Below, one piece after another: positions 9,595 through 18,382 of a stretch of DNA of 64,000 nt. The translations under genes and the position numbers were made by a program. Positions within the stretch are counted from its first letter, which is position 1, and each line of letters opens with the position of its first letter. The stretch covers positions 62,001 to 126,000 of the forward strand of contig UBZT01000015.1 of NCBI GenBank assembly GCA_900470155.1, read 5' to 3'. Source of the stretch: Hyphomicrobiales bacterium. Lineage in GTDB: Bacteria; Pseudomonadota; Alphaproteobacteria; Rhizobiales; Rhizobiaceae. Below the pieces are notes generated by a model. The model worked only from the letters and a program-made list of their open reading frames with translations, was not told where the DNA came from and did not search any database.

Positions 9595-10419
9595 TTGCTA
9601 AGGACGGTGATTGAGAATGCAAGCGCAGCCGCGGATAACCCAAAGCTCGGGCGTAGATTGAAATCTTGGCGTTCATTCTTTGCTAAAGTCACGCCAGTGC
9701 TGCTCCTCCTTTTGAGCTCAGGAATGGTTCGTGCCGAGGTCATCTATGTTCATACACAATATGCGAGCGATTTCGTCGGCGGCATAATGGCGCGATCGGG
9801 GTTGGTCGGTGCGGAGCTCTGGGACAAGAAGGACAGATGTCTGCGCAGATCGCAGGTTGCCAAAAATTACATAGACACGGAGCTATTCACTAGCTGCCTC
9901 CTCGGCTCTCCAGCAAAGCCAAAATCTCCGTCGTCATCCAAGCCTAAGCAAAAGCCTAAGGTGACCACCAAGACGCAGGATGCAGGCACACTGACAGACA
10001 AGGCCAAGGTCGATCCAGCCTGGGCAGGCGAAACCCGCAAGCGAATAGGCAAAAAAACAGAAGACACCGTCGCGGTTGCCGAGATGGAAAACAATGCGCC
10101 GTATGCCGATCGAAACTGCGTACTGTTCAAGCCAGCTCCTAATCGGGGGGCGATAGACTGGGATTGGGTGAACGTTACAAATCGATGCTCTTTTCCAATT
10201 GAGGTGATTGCTTGCTACTTCGATGTGGGAGACGAACAAAGCTGCCTTCCCGGAGGCAAGGGATCATGGGCAACAATCCATATTGAGGTCGGTCAGACCA
10301 CCACAAGTATTGCAACATCCAAGCGCCTGCCATGGCAGGTCAGAGGGATAGTTTGCAATATGACGCCAATAAAAAACAACAGGCTTCTCTGCGTTTTGCC
10401 TGAGGTATACCGCCGATGA
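9595..10419 (+). CDS. Secreted or membrane-anchored protein with Lys/Pro linker, unknown function
   Basis: The product has 274 residues. A TTG start with GGAGAG nine bases upstream is used; no ATG fits. Residues ~30-47 form a hydrophobic export signal (VTPVLLLLLSSGMVRAE), so the rest is probably periplasmic. The middle (about residues 103-150) is rich in Lys, Pro, Ser and Thr and likely disordered. The last ~95 residues form a compact domain with several Cys (NCVLF, NRCSFPIEVIACYFD, SCLPGGKG, IVCNM), which suggests disulfides. The stop overlaps an ATG of the downstream caspase-like frame (ATGA), pointing to co-expression. A decayed copy of its 3' end lies at 6344-6490. No family was recognised. 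Confidence 0.7.
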   Translation: MLRTVIENASAAADNPKLGRRLKSWRSFFAKVTPVLLLLLSSGMVRAEVIYVHTQYASDFVGGIMARSGLVGAELWDKKDRCLRRSQVAKNYIDTELFTSCLLGSPAKPKSPSSSKPKQKPKVTTKTQDAGTLTDKAKVDPAWAGETRKRIGKKTEDTVAVAEMENNAPYADRNCVLFKPAPNRGAIDWDWVNVTNRCSFPIEVIACYFDVGDEQSCLPGGKGSWATIHIEVGQTTTSIATSKRLPWQVRGIVCNMTPIKNNRLLCVLPEVYRR

Positions 10420-10451
10420 CCTATGCTTCCATCTTCCGGACATGTTTCCCA

Positions 10452-12926
10452 ATGAAGCGCATCAAATATGCAGCCCTGATTGCAGCCTGCATCTACGCCC
10501 CCATCGCAATGGGGGCAGAACGAGCAGCGCTTGTAATCGGCGAAGGAGCTTACCAGGCGGGATCGAGGTTGCCGATGGCGACAACTGAAGCTGAAATGAT
10601 AGCCTCCACGCTGGAACAGCTGGGTTTCGAGACAACATTGATCACTGATGTTTCGAAGTCGGCTTTCTCGGACGAACTTGAAAAGTTTTCCGGACGCGTC
10701 GCTGGCGCAGAGGTCGCAGTCCTCTTTTACGCTGGTCATGGAATCTCGCTCGGCGAGAACAACTATCTCCTACCGACCGACTTCACACTGACAAGTGATA
10801 TGAGCCTTGGTTCCGCAGCCATATCGCTTGACGACGCAATTGCCTCTCTGAACGGTGCAAAGTTACGTCTGGCCTTCGTCGACATGGCGGCGAAGAATCC
10901 GTATGTCGAGGCTGTCGGCCTGAGCCTCAGCTCCGGCAACACATCTATCAGCGATAGCTTCTCCCCTTTCACGACCCAGGACGCGAACACTTATCTCTCT
11001 CAGGCAAATGCCTTGATTGATCAGGGCGAGGAGTTGAGCCCCTATGCGACGAAGATCATCGAGGCATTCGCGGCACCTGGTGCTGACTTCAGAAGCTCTC
11101 TTGTCAAGGTAGGCGAGGATCTGGCCGCGACGGGCATCGCCAAGCCGCTTGAGTTTGGCGCCGTGCCAAGCGGTCTGGTTTTTACCAAGGCTGATGACGA
11201 GATGCTGTTCTCAGCCGCCGGTGCCGTTGAAGCGCGCGCCTCCGAGAGCCCGGCTGACGAGTGCGACCGTCTGGCAACCAATCCCAACGATCCTATGAAA
11301 TCTCCACATTATGACGGCATTGAGCTTGAGCAGTATCTATCGGAGGATGCGCTGAAGGCATGTCAAACCGCAGTTCAGCGCGACCCTGGGAATGCCAGGT
11401 TGCAATACCAAACTGGCCGCGTTCTGAAGGCCCTATCCCGGTTCACCGAGGCTCGTCCGTATCTGGAAAAAGCTCAGTCCTTGGGAAGCCTTGCCGCGCG
11501 GGTTGCAATGTCCGAGTTTCTGCACAACGGCCTCGGCAATATCAAAGCCGACAAGAACAAGGCCCGGAGCGAGTTTCTGGAGCAAGCGGGGGAGGGCTCC
11601 ACGGACGCACTCGTCATTCTCGGGAGCATTAGCAATAGTAGTGGCGCCTACGACGAAGCACTTAGCTTCTATCGTAAAGCCTACGAAAAAGGCAATGCGA
11701 CAGGAGCTTTTGGGATCGGGACACTTTACCAATTCGGCCTGGGTGTAAAAGAAGATCAGGCAGAAGCCATTGCATGGTTTAAACGTGCTGCAGACAAGAA
11801 CACCGGAGCTGCTCTCGATTCAATGGGAGATGTATTCAACTATGAAGACGAGGTGTCAAACAAGGCGTTGGCCCTGCATATGTATCTCAAAGCAGCTGAA
11901 TTCGGATCCACAAAAAATTACGGGGCGATCGCTAAAATTTACGCTGAAAATACGGGCGGTCTGCAGAATTTCGCCGAAGCAAAAAAATGGTATTTGCGAG
12001 CCGGCGCCGAAGGAAAATATCAGATCGGCGAGCTTCACTACTTTGGACGGGGAACGTCTGTCGCTTACGCTGAGGCTCTGAGCTGGTATCGCAAGGCGGC
12101 AGAGGAGGGGCACGAAGGTGCCATGCGCGACATTGCGATTATGTATGAGGCAGGGCGCGGTGTCCAAGAGGATGCGAAGGCAAGCTTGGAATGGAATATT
12201 CGGGCTGCAGAGAAGGGAAACACCAACGCGATGAATGATATTGGCTACGCCTATCTCAATGGGACGGTTGTCGCCAAAGATCTTTCCGAAGCAAAAAAAT
12301 GGTATTCGCGCGCCGCGGACACCGGTGATTCTCTCGCTATGAATCAACTGGGTTGGATTTATGAGATAAGCGATCCGCCGAACTACGATCGTGCCATGGA
12401 GTGGTACCGGAAAGGCAGCGAAGCAGGCAACACCACGTCTACAGAGAACATTGGTGGGCTCTACATGGCCGGAGAAGGCGTGCCTAAGAGCGAAAAGGAA
12501 GCGCTCAAATGGTATAGAAAGGCTGCCGACGCTGGCAGCAAATCCGCCATGAACAGGGTAGGAGCGGCATATTCAAAGGGCGCTGGTGTCGCTCGCGACT
12601 ACAGAGAGGCAGGGCGATGGTATGAGAAAGCTGCTGCCGCAGGCTATGATTATGCGAACCTTAATCTGGCAATTCTGTTTTCTCGCGGCCAGGGTTGTAA
12701 CAAAGATCCCGAATTGGCAGCGCAACTCGCCGCGATAGCTGTTCGAGGTGACGTTTGGGCGCGTGATCATCTCAAGACCGACTGGTCTAGCTGGAATTCC
12801 GAATTCCTGGTTGCTTTCCAGCGGCGGCTGAGCCAGCTGCAATTGTACAACGGTGCAGCAGATGGCCGGTTTGGGAGGGGTACGCTCGGCGCGATAGACG
12901 CATTACACGATCTTGGCAAAGAGTAA
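10452..12926 (+). CDS. Caspase-like (peptidase C14) protein with Sel1 repeats; catalytic Cys missing
   Basis: The start at 10452 gives a clean signal peptide (MKRIKYAALIAACIYAPIAMG); an in-frame ATG at 10416 overlaps the upstream stop. Residues ~23-250 form a caspase/metacaspase p20-like fold with AALVIGEGAY, LFYAGHG (catalytic His at about 96) and the LLPTDF strand. Where active members have DAC(R), this protein reads VDMAAKNPY, so the nucleophile Cys is replaced by Ala (~146) and proteolysis is unlikely. Residues ~330-760 hold about ten Sel1-type repeats (EAIAWFKRAADKN, EALKWYRKAADAG), usually protein-binding. The last ~40 residues (FQRRLSQLQLYNGAADGRFG) resemble a peptidoglycan-binding domain. 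It is probably a periplasmic scaffold working with the protein encoded just upstream. Confidence 0.8.
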   Translation: MKRIKYAALIAACIYAPIAMGAERAALVIGEGAYQAGSRLPMATTEAEMIASTLEQLGFETTLITDVSKSAFSDELEKFSGRVAGAEVAVLFYAGHGISLGENNYLLPTDFTLTSDMSLGSAAISLDDAIASLNGAKLRLAFVDMAAKNPYVEAVGLSLSSGNTSISDSFSPFTTQDANTYLSQANALIDQGEELSPYATKIIEAFAAPGADFRSSLVKVGEDLAATGIAKPLEFGAVPSGLVFTKADDEMLFSAAGAVEARASESPADECDRLATNPNDPMKSPHYDGIELEQYLSEDALKACQTAVQRDPGNARLQYQTGRVLKALSRFTEARPYLEKAQSLGSLAARVAMSEFLHNGLGNIKADKNKARSEFLEQAGEGSTDALVILGSISNSSGAYDEALSFYRKAYEKGNATGAFGIGTLYQFGLGVKEDQAEAIAWFKRAADKNTGAALDSMGDVFNYEDEVSNKALALHMYLKAAEFGSTKNYGAIAKIYAENTGGLQNFAEAKKWYLRAGAEGKYQIGELHYFGRGTSVAYAEALSWYRKAAEEGHEGAMRDIAIMYEAGRGVQEDAKASLEWNIRAAEKGNTNAMNDIGYAYLNGTVVAKDLSEAKKWYSRAADTGDSLAMNQLGWIYEISDPPNYDRAMEWYRKGSEAGNTTSTENIGGLYMAGEGVPKSEKEALKWYRKAADAGSKSAMNRVGAAYSKGAGVARDYREAGRWYEKAAAAGYDYANLNLAILFSRGQGCNKDPELAAQLAAIAVRGDVWARDHLKTDWSSWNSEFLVAFQRRLSQLQLYNGAADGRFGRGTLGAIDALHDLGKE

Positions 12927-12996
12927 AAAGTACTCTCGGACTGTGTAGCCGATTGAAGTGCGGCTAATTCGTTGTGAATTGTATCAAACGGAACGT

Positions 12997-14239
12997 CAGG
13001 TCCGGGGGCAGTCGGTCCCGCCTCTCCCTTCGGGTCGCGATGCTGAGGCTCCTGCGGCTACCCTTGTGACCGGTTCCTGGCGTGTCGAGAATTCCCGGCA
13101 TCCCGGCTTCCAGCCGTCGCAATGCTGATGCCTCCGATATTCTTCATTGTTGCTCCCGGATCACGCACGCGTGCGGTTTTGATCCGGGCTGGAGGCCGTG
13201 TGCCCGCTCTCAGCGGGTTTTCCCTTCGAGGATTGCCAGATGGTTCCGGCAAACTGTCTCGACGGTCTCTTGAAGGATCTGCGTCTGGCCGATCAGCCAT
13301 GACAGTGCCTCATCGCTGATCTCGTAGTGCTCGGAATAGCGGGCCTTCACATAGGCTTCGTTCAGAACGTTGTACCAAGCGGTGAACCGGTGCTGATCGC
13401 GCGGCCACACGTCAACGAGTTCGCGATCAAGTCCCTCGGCAAGCCCGCGAAGGAATTTGAGATTATGGGACGCTGGGCTGTAATTTGTCAGGGTTAGAAG
13501 CATGCAGGAATATGCTGTTTCGACCGCTTGATGGGTGAGGAACGCGGCCTGATTATTCCATCCCTTCTCAGAGGCGATTTTGGCCAACTCCGAAAAACGG
13601 CCGCTCGCTTGCGAATGTTGTTCGAAATATTGTTTGCTCAGTTTGAAAGCTTGATCAGCAGAAAGGATTTTCGGCTCAGCCAGCGGTTCATCGTCTATTT
13701 CATGCAGGACGATGCCTTCGCGGCGGATCTCACCAAAGAAGTACTGTCCGTCCTTGAGCGCCTTGTTGACTTCGCGTAATCCATGCACGATCAGGCCAAC
13801 CGGTGTTTTTACAGCCGGATCCCACAAGAGCCGATCTTCTGCCTTGTCCCAGTATTGCCGATCGGCGAGCTTGCCCGTGTTGACGATGACGAGGATGTCG
13901 TAATCGGACCGGTAGCCCTTCATCGTATGCGGTTCGTCAACCCAGGTTCCCCTCGCGTAAGACCCGAAGAGGATGATCTTGAGGATGCGGCCGCGCTTCT
14001 TGAAGTCGGCTTCGGCGCCGGAAAGCGCGTCGGCAAACTCTTCCTCGATGATCTCGACGACGCGAGCAAGCTCACGCTGTTTCTTTTCCGGGAGGTGCTC
14101 AAGGCTCGATTTCATAGCCAATCGATAGGACAAAGGTTGTGCTCCGTCTACTCGCACATTTCATAGTTTCGGTGGAGACGATTGTTCTTTTTCCGTCGTT
14201 CGTGTGCCGTACACTCAGATCAGCTGGAGCCGGGTCGCA
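12997..14239. repeat. Direct repeat copy 2 (nucleotidyltransferase-HEPN segment)
   Basis: This is the intact counterpart of 6491-7747. It begins in the spacer after the caspase-like gene and ends in the 3' end of the small LuxR-type gene. The ~200-base non-coding part at its left (12997-13209) is as well conserved between copies as the coding part. It is GC-rich with several inverted repeats (for example around TCTCCCTTCGGG and CCCGGATCACGC), so a structured RNA or a regulatory element there is possible. Confidence 0.9.
13210..14115 (-). CDS. Fused nucleotidyltransferase (MNT)-HEPN domain protein
   Basis: The 301-residue protein joins two domains that usually form a two-gene toxin-antitoxin pair. 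Residues ~1-130 are a minimal nucleotidyltransferase: IILFGSYARG (GS at 51-52), then after a 13-residue insert the Asp pair in SDYDILVI (D71, D73). Residues ~165-290 are a HEPN domain (AFLTHQAVETAYS, LTNYSPASHNLKFLRGLAEG, EAYVKARYSEHYEIS). The usual RX4-6H RNase motif is not clearly present; the nearest is RYSEH. The ATG at 14115 is preferred over the GTG at 14157 because the protein then starts at the charged helix MKSSLEHLPEKK. It could be a self-contained toxin-antitoxin or stress enzyme. The second copy at 6704-7623 is broken. Confidence 0.85.
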   Translation of the reverse strand: MKSSLEHLPEKKQRELARVVEIIEEEFADALSGAEADFKKRGRILKIILFGSYARGTWVDEPHTMKGYRSDYDILVIVNTGKLADRQYWDKAEDRLLWDPAVKTPVGLIVHGLREVNKALKDGQYFFGEIRREGIVLHEIDDEPLAEPKILSADQAFKLSKQYFEQHSQASGRFSELAKIASEKGWNNQAAFLTHQAVETAYSCMLLTLTNYSPASHNLKFLRGLAEGLDRELVDVWPRDQHRFTAWYNVLNEAYVKARYSEHYEISDEALSWLIGQTQILQETVETVCRNHLAILEGKTR

Positions 14240-14445
14240 GTGGCGATCGCCTGGGCAAGGCTGACGGCGCCAAGCGCTCGCCGGGCATTTTCCAGGTGAA
14301 AGGCGACGTCCGATAACCTGATGCCTTCTATCATTGCTGCCTCCTTCATCGTCTTTCCCTCGGCCGACCAGCGCAAGCAGACGGCCTGCATCGGCGATAA
14401 TCGGACATGTGCGTTGTCGCCTTCTCTTTGGTCACGCATGAGCAT
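14215..14445 (-). CDS. Small LuxR-type helix-turn-helix protein
   Basis: The product has 76 residues and is essentially a lone LuxR C-terminal DNA-binding domain (VRLSPMQAVCLRWSAEGKTMKEAAM, then SDVAFHLENARRALGA and a final TRLQLI). No receiver or ligand-binding part precedes it. Its start (ATG at 14445 or 14439) overlaps the end of the alpha-oxoamine synthase gene by about 14 bases, so translation is probably coupled. The 3' end lies in the direct repeat, and repeat copy 1 keeps only its last ~25 bases. It probably regulates the synthase or responds to its product; this is inferred from gene order. Confidence 0.7.
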   Translation of the reverse strand: MLMRDQREGDNAHVRLSPMQAVCLRWSAEGKTMKEAAMIEGIRLSDVAFHLENARRALGAVSLAQAIATATRLQLI

Positions 14446-15685
14446 CGCGGATCTCAGCTCTTATCACCTCGATGGCCATGCAGAGATCGCGAATTTGCGC
14501 CTCTGTATGCGATGCGGTCAGGCAGATGCGCAATCCGGCGTCGCCGCGCGCCACCGTCGGGAAGAAAATTGCTGATGTGTAGAAGCCGAGCTTCAGCAAC
14601 TGCCGGGCAACGGCGACCGAAATCAGCTCGTCACCGAAACGGATGGTGCGGATCGGCAGGTCCCGTGTGCTGTCACGGGTCGGCAGTAGCTGGTCGAGCA
14701 GTGCGAGATTGCGTCGCAGCGCCTGCTGCCGCTCTCCCAGTTCGCCAGTCCTGTGGATGGCCGCCGACGCTTCCGCTGCCCCGATCGCCGCCGTGTTCAG
14801 TGACGCTGAAAACGCATGGGCTACCGCAAAGCGGCGAAACAGCAGCTCCTGGGCAGCCGTGCCAAGCATCAGCACGCCGCCGGACGCACCGAACCCCTTG
14901 CCAAGCGAGGCGGCGACGATCGTCCTGTCGCCAAGCTCGGTGAATTCGGACCGGGCAAAGCCCGCACCGTTCTCGCCAAAAAGCGAAATGCCATGGGCAT
15001 CATCGATATAGAGGAAAAGGCCATACCGTTCCTGCAGCGCGCGAAGTGCCTTCAAAGGCGCGCTGCCACCCATCGAGTAGACGCCATCACAGACATAGGC
15101 CACACAAGGATGACTTCGGCAGAGCGCTTCCAGGGCGATCATGTCATTGTGCTGGATGGTCTCCACCGTCGTTTCGCCGGCGACCGTCGCCTTGTGCTGG
15201 GCAAGCGTTGCATGGGCGGACCTGTCGAAGACGACAAGAGGTCTTACGCCGCCGGTCAGATGGCCGGAGGCAAGCAGAGGTAGGGCGCTCATATTGGCAG
15301 CCAGCACGGTGGTAAACGTGATCACCCGGGCTTGAAGCAGATCCGACAGGTTTTCTTCAAGTTCACCCAGGATGCTGAAGTTCAATCGTGTTCTGGCGCA
15401 GGACCAGTGCAGGGTGCCTGCATCGTGCACGGCCTTTTGAGCACCCGCGACGATTGCCGGATGATTGTCGAGCCCGAGATAGGAGCAGCGGACGAAATCG
15501 GTGATGTCGCGATCTTCCGCCATGAGCCGAACCGTGCGGCCTGACCCGGGTGCCGCATAGAGCGCCATTATGCCCTGGAAATGCGCCGCCTGGAAACTGG
15601 CGCCGGCGGCATCGATCATGGTTGCGGTGTTGCGGAAACGGGTCGGACGGCTTGTTCCATCCGGCGGCTGAACTGCTTTGCTCAT
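14432..15685 (-). CDS. PLP-dependent alpha-oxoamine synthase family protein (BioF/HemA/CqsA-like)
   Basis: The 417-residue fold-type I aminotransferase-like enzyme probably condenses an amino acid with an acyl-CoA. Visible motifs are SYLGLDNHPA near the N-terminus, YVCDGVYSMGG (Asp-Gly pair near PLP), YIDDAHGISLFG (DDAHG), and VAASLGKGFGASGG with the Schiff-base Lys. The set fits the alpha-oxoamine synthases (KBL, BioF, HemA, serine palmitoyltransferase, CqsA/LqsA). The pathway partners of biotin or heme synthesis are absent, so a lipid or signal molecule is more likely. The start is ATG 15685 with AGGAAGG upstream; the longer TTG frame to 15742 is less likely. The next gene is a LuxR-type HTH, which favours a signalling role (inference). 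Confidence 0.8.
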   Translation of the reverse strand: MSKAVQPPDGTSRPTRFRNTATMIDAAGASFQAAHFQGIMALYAAPGSGRTVRLMAEDRDITDFVRCSYLGLDNHPAIVAGAQKAVHDAGTLHWSCARTRLNFSILGELEENLSDLLQARVITFTTVLAANMSALPLLASGHLTGGVRPLVVFDRSAHATLAQHKATVAGETTVETIQHNDMIALEALCRSHPCVAYVCDGVYSMGGSAPLKALRALQERYGLFLYIDDAHGISLFGENGAGFARSEFTELGDRTIVAASLGKGFGASGGVLMLGTAAQELLFRRFAVAHAFSASLNTAAIGAAEASAAIHRTGELGERQQALRRNLALLDQLLPTRDSTRDLPIRTIRFGDELISVAVARQLLKLGFYTSAIFFPTVARGDAGLRICLTASHTEAQIRDLCMAIEVIRAEIRDAHA

Positions 15686-16033
15686 CTTGGCCTTCCTCGC
15701 TACTTTCGCGAGCAGTTGGCCACTGTTTCTCGTTTGTGACAACGAAGCCTATGCAAAGAAATGTTCAAGATTGTTCAAAGATCCAATGGGCTTCACTCTT
15801 CTCGAATGACAGCGCCCCCTTTCCATCATGCGGGCCGAACGCGGGTGTTGGAAGGGCATGCGGTCACGACGGGATTGCTCACAAAACGATCGTTCCTGAA
15901 GCGTTCAACCCCTCGGCCAATGCTCTGGGCACTGGCTCCCTTGTCGAAGGGATCCGCAACCAACATAGGTTCCAAGAACAAGAAGTGGATGCTTCTCTGT
16001 CAGCCTTCGTAGACGATCTGCGCCGCCTGTCGG
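15686..16033. other. Intergenic region, nothing recognised
   Basis: The stretch holds the upstream region of the synthase gene and the tail side of the DUF1206 gene. A repeated TGTTCAAGATTGTTCAAAG element near 15761 could be a regulatory direct repeat (two TTGTTCAA-like units), but no regulator can be named. Confidence 0.4.
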
Positions 16034-16852
16034 CTATGGCAACTTCGGCAGGGCGTCCTTCATCTCGGACAGGTCGGGACCTCTCACGATCCGATAGCGT
16101 GCCTCGACGAGGTTGTATATGCCGAAAGCTGCCAGTCCTGCGGCGATCAGAACGTAAATCACCGATCCGAAGGGTAGCCGGCGGAGCCATTGAAGAGCGT
16201 CGCCCATGCTTCCGGCCTGGTTGGCATCCACTTCAATCCCAGCATATATGAACAGTAGTCCGGTTGTCGCGAAAACCACTCCTCGCGCCACGAGGCCGTA
16301 GACGCAGATCCATGTCGTGGCAGTTTGCCGGGCAGGGATGTGGAGATATTTTTCGAACTTACGCAGGATGCCCTTGGCAGCCGCAATTCCGCCTCCGGCA
16401 ACGAAGCCCAGACCGACGGCGATGGCGATATAGGGGCCGAAGGGTTGCGACATGATCCATTCGGCCGCACTTCGTTCCCCGGATCCTCCCGTTCCGCTCC
16501 CCATGCCAACAGCATGGCCCAGTGCATAGACAGCGAGACTGAAATACGTCACCGCGCTCGCAAACAGCGCTGCCCTGGTGATCCTTCCCCGAGCGTTGGA
16601 GCCGTGCCCATCGCTGTCTAAGAGGGATTGTGCAAGTCGCCATGCGACGAACCCAAAGAGTCCCAGGCCAATCAGGCCGACCCAAACGCGTCCAAATGGC
16701 TGTTCCAGCAGCGTTGCCAGCGCCGACTTTGAGTCCGAGTTTTCGCCGGCCACCCCGGAAAACAGGGCCAAGCCTGAGATGAGGAGGAATACGACCCCGC
16801 GGGCGACGTATCCCGATTTCGCCAGAGTTTCAAAATGGGTTGTCTGAGGCAT
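16034..16852 (-). CDS. DUF1206 integral membrane protein
   Basis: The protein has 272 residues with about six membrane segments in three similar pairs: each unit starts with a motif like LAKSGYVARGVVFLLISG, AALFASAVTYFSLAVYALG or CVYGLVARGVVFATTGLL and ends in a second helix with GFVAWR or AFGIYNLVEARYR. This triple-repeat layout is the DUF1206 family. Its biochemical role is unknown. The ATG at 16852 (MPQTTHFE) is taken as start; a TTG five codons earlier is possible. No operon partner is evident. Confidence 0.85.
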   Translation of the reverse strand: MPQTTHFETLAKSGYVARGVVFLLISGLALFSGVAGENSDSKSALATLLEQPFGRVWVGLIGLGLFGFVAWRLAQSLLDSDGHGSNARGRITRAALFASAVTYFSLAVYALGHAVGMGSGTGGSGERSAAEWIMSQPFGPYIAIAVGLGFVAGGGIAAAKGILRKFEKYLHIPARQTATTWICVYGLVARGVVFATTGLLFIYAGIEVDANQAGSMGDALQWLRRLPFGSVIYVLIAAGLAAFGIYNLVEARYRIVRGPDLSEMKDALPKLP

Positions 16853-17406
16853 TCTTGATCCAATCAAGTGTTCAACACGTCAGGAACGCACAACTCGACA
16901 GATGGTTGACCTGACCACGTAAAAAACGGAACCTTAGCCTGAGCGATCGTCGTGGCGATCAAGATTGCGCCGCGCCGATGTGGAATGTTGAGCACTGTCT
17001 TACATCCGCCGGCGCGCCGAAATTGCTCGAAACGAGGACCACAGAAGCGTCTTCACGCTTTGATGACGGGTCAAAGCGCTGCTGTCAGCCGTGACCGAGA
17101 ATGCTGCAACGGACGCGAGCGTCTTTGCGAATGTCGGTGCCTTCTGACCTTCAGAAGCGATCAAAATCCGTACCCTTGAACGGCAGCGGAGCCGATGGCG
17201 CCTCACGTTTTGACACAATGGGCCATCTTCAGGGGCGATCTGGCAAGTTGACTGAAGGCTATCCGAAATCCAGAATGATCCACCTGGACAAAGCTACAGA
17301 ATTGTACTCGGTCATCTCGAAACCCATTCGCCACTGGAATAAGTAAAGCACTCCGTCTTTTTCCCGGGGGACTGAGTATCTATATCTGTATTGATAGCCG
17401 TCAACG
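16853..17406. other. Intergenic region, nothing recognised
   Basis: About 550 bases lie between the divergent DUF1206 and hypothetical genes. Only short frames without ribosome binding sites are present. No RNA gene or repeat was recognised. Confidence 0.45.
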
Positions 17407-18135
17407 ATGACCGGCACCAACGAGGATTGCTTGTTCATGCAATTTTTTGAAACGACGCAAGGCACGATGGTCTTGGGAAGCTTGATCGCAATTATGGGCG
17501 TCCTGTTCGGATTGGGTGGAGCGATACTCGTGGGGCTTTCTCGACGCCTTCGGCTGGTTCGTCACCGAAAGTCGTCAATGCAACGCGACATTGCTATGCG
17601 GACGATCCTCGCTTTGGATGATTTTGTCGGGGAGGCCTATATGGCCGTCCACGATACACCCGAATTCAATCGGAACGACCCTGGCCAGTTCGCTTTCCAC
17701 GCCGACAGCCCGCTCTTCGTCTTGCCATCGAACGTGGACTGGAGCGAGATCAAGCAGGAACTCGCCGAAGAATTGCAATGGCTTCCTAACCGCGTACAAA
17801 ACGTCGTCGACGGTTTGCAGTCTCTTGATCTTTCTCTTCCCGGTAATGGTGACTTTTTCCAGCACCGGCAGGAGGATTTTTCAAGGCTCGGGCTGGACGC
17901 GCTCTTTTTGATCGACCGGCTGAGTGCCGCTTATGGCGTGAAGCGACCGGAGCGTCCCCCATACTACAGCCCTGAAGCGGGTTTCAGGAAAAAGATTGCG
18001 GAAACCGAGGCATTCTGGCGGCGACGTCGGGGCAGTCTGTCCGCCGTTCCGCAGGATGGGTCAAACGTGACGCCATTGTTCGGCAGCGCTGCCGCTGCTG
18101 TGCGGGATCAGTTCTCTGATCCCCTTGCGGAATAG
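17407..18135 (+). CDS. Membrane-anchored hypothetical protein
   Basis: The product has 242 residues. One membrane segment near residues 20-45 (MVLGSLIAIMGVLFGLGGAI) is followed by a basic stretch (LSRRLRLVRHRK), so the rest should face the cytoplasm. The remainder is soluble and acidic with helical character (IKQELAEELQWLPNRVQNV, DALFLIDRLSAAYGVKRPE). It lacks motifs that would name a function. Start could also be the ATG at 17437. It stands alone between non-coding stretches. Confidence 0.6.
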   Translation: MTGTNEDCLFMQFFETTQGTMVLGSLIAIMGVLFGLGGAILVGLSRRLRLVRHRKSSMQRDIAMRTILALDDFVGEAYMAVHDTPEFNRNDPGQFAFHADSPLFVLPSNVDWSEIKQELAEELQWLPNRVQNVVDGLQSLDLSLPGNGDFFQHRQEDFSRLGLDALFLIDRLSAAYGVKRPERPPYYSPEAGFRKKIAETEAFWRRRRGSLSAVPQDGSNVTPLFGSAAAAVRDQFSDPLAE

Positions 18136-18382
18136 GCGTTTGTCGCGGTGGAGCGACCCGCCCGACTGTCGGTAGATCTGATATCGTCCAGAGTGGCGTC
18201 CCAGTCCGCCACGGAGAACGGCCTCTTGTCGCTGATAAAGGCCTCATCGGAGGATGCGTAACACGTCCCAGTGCGAAGAAGCGGTCAATCAAGGGGTCGA
18301 TGGACAGTGCTGGCGGTTGTTTAAAACTGGTGACAACTAAGTGTCTGCGAGGAAAATTTCACGGTTCAGGGATCGCTGGGCA

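Noticed and set aside
18136..18382. Minus-strand coding remnant (DKRPFSVADWDATLDD)
   Set aside because: A protein-like stretch exists but a stop lies upstream and no start codon precedes it, so it was not called as a gene.
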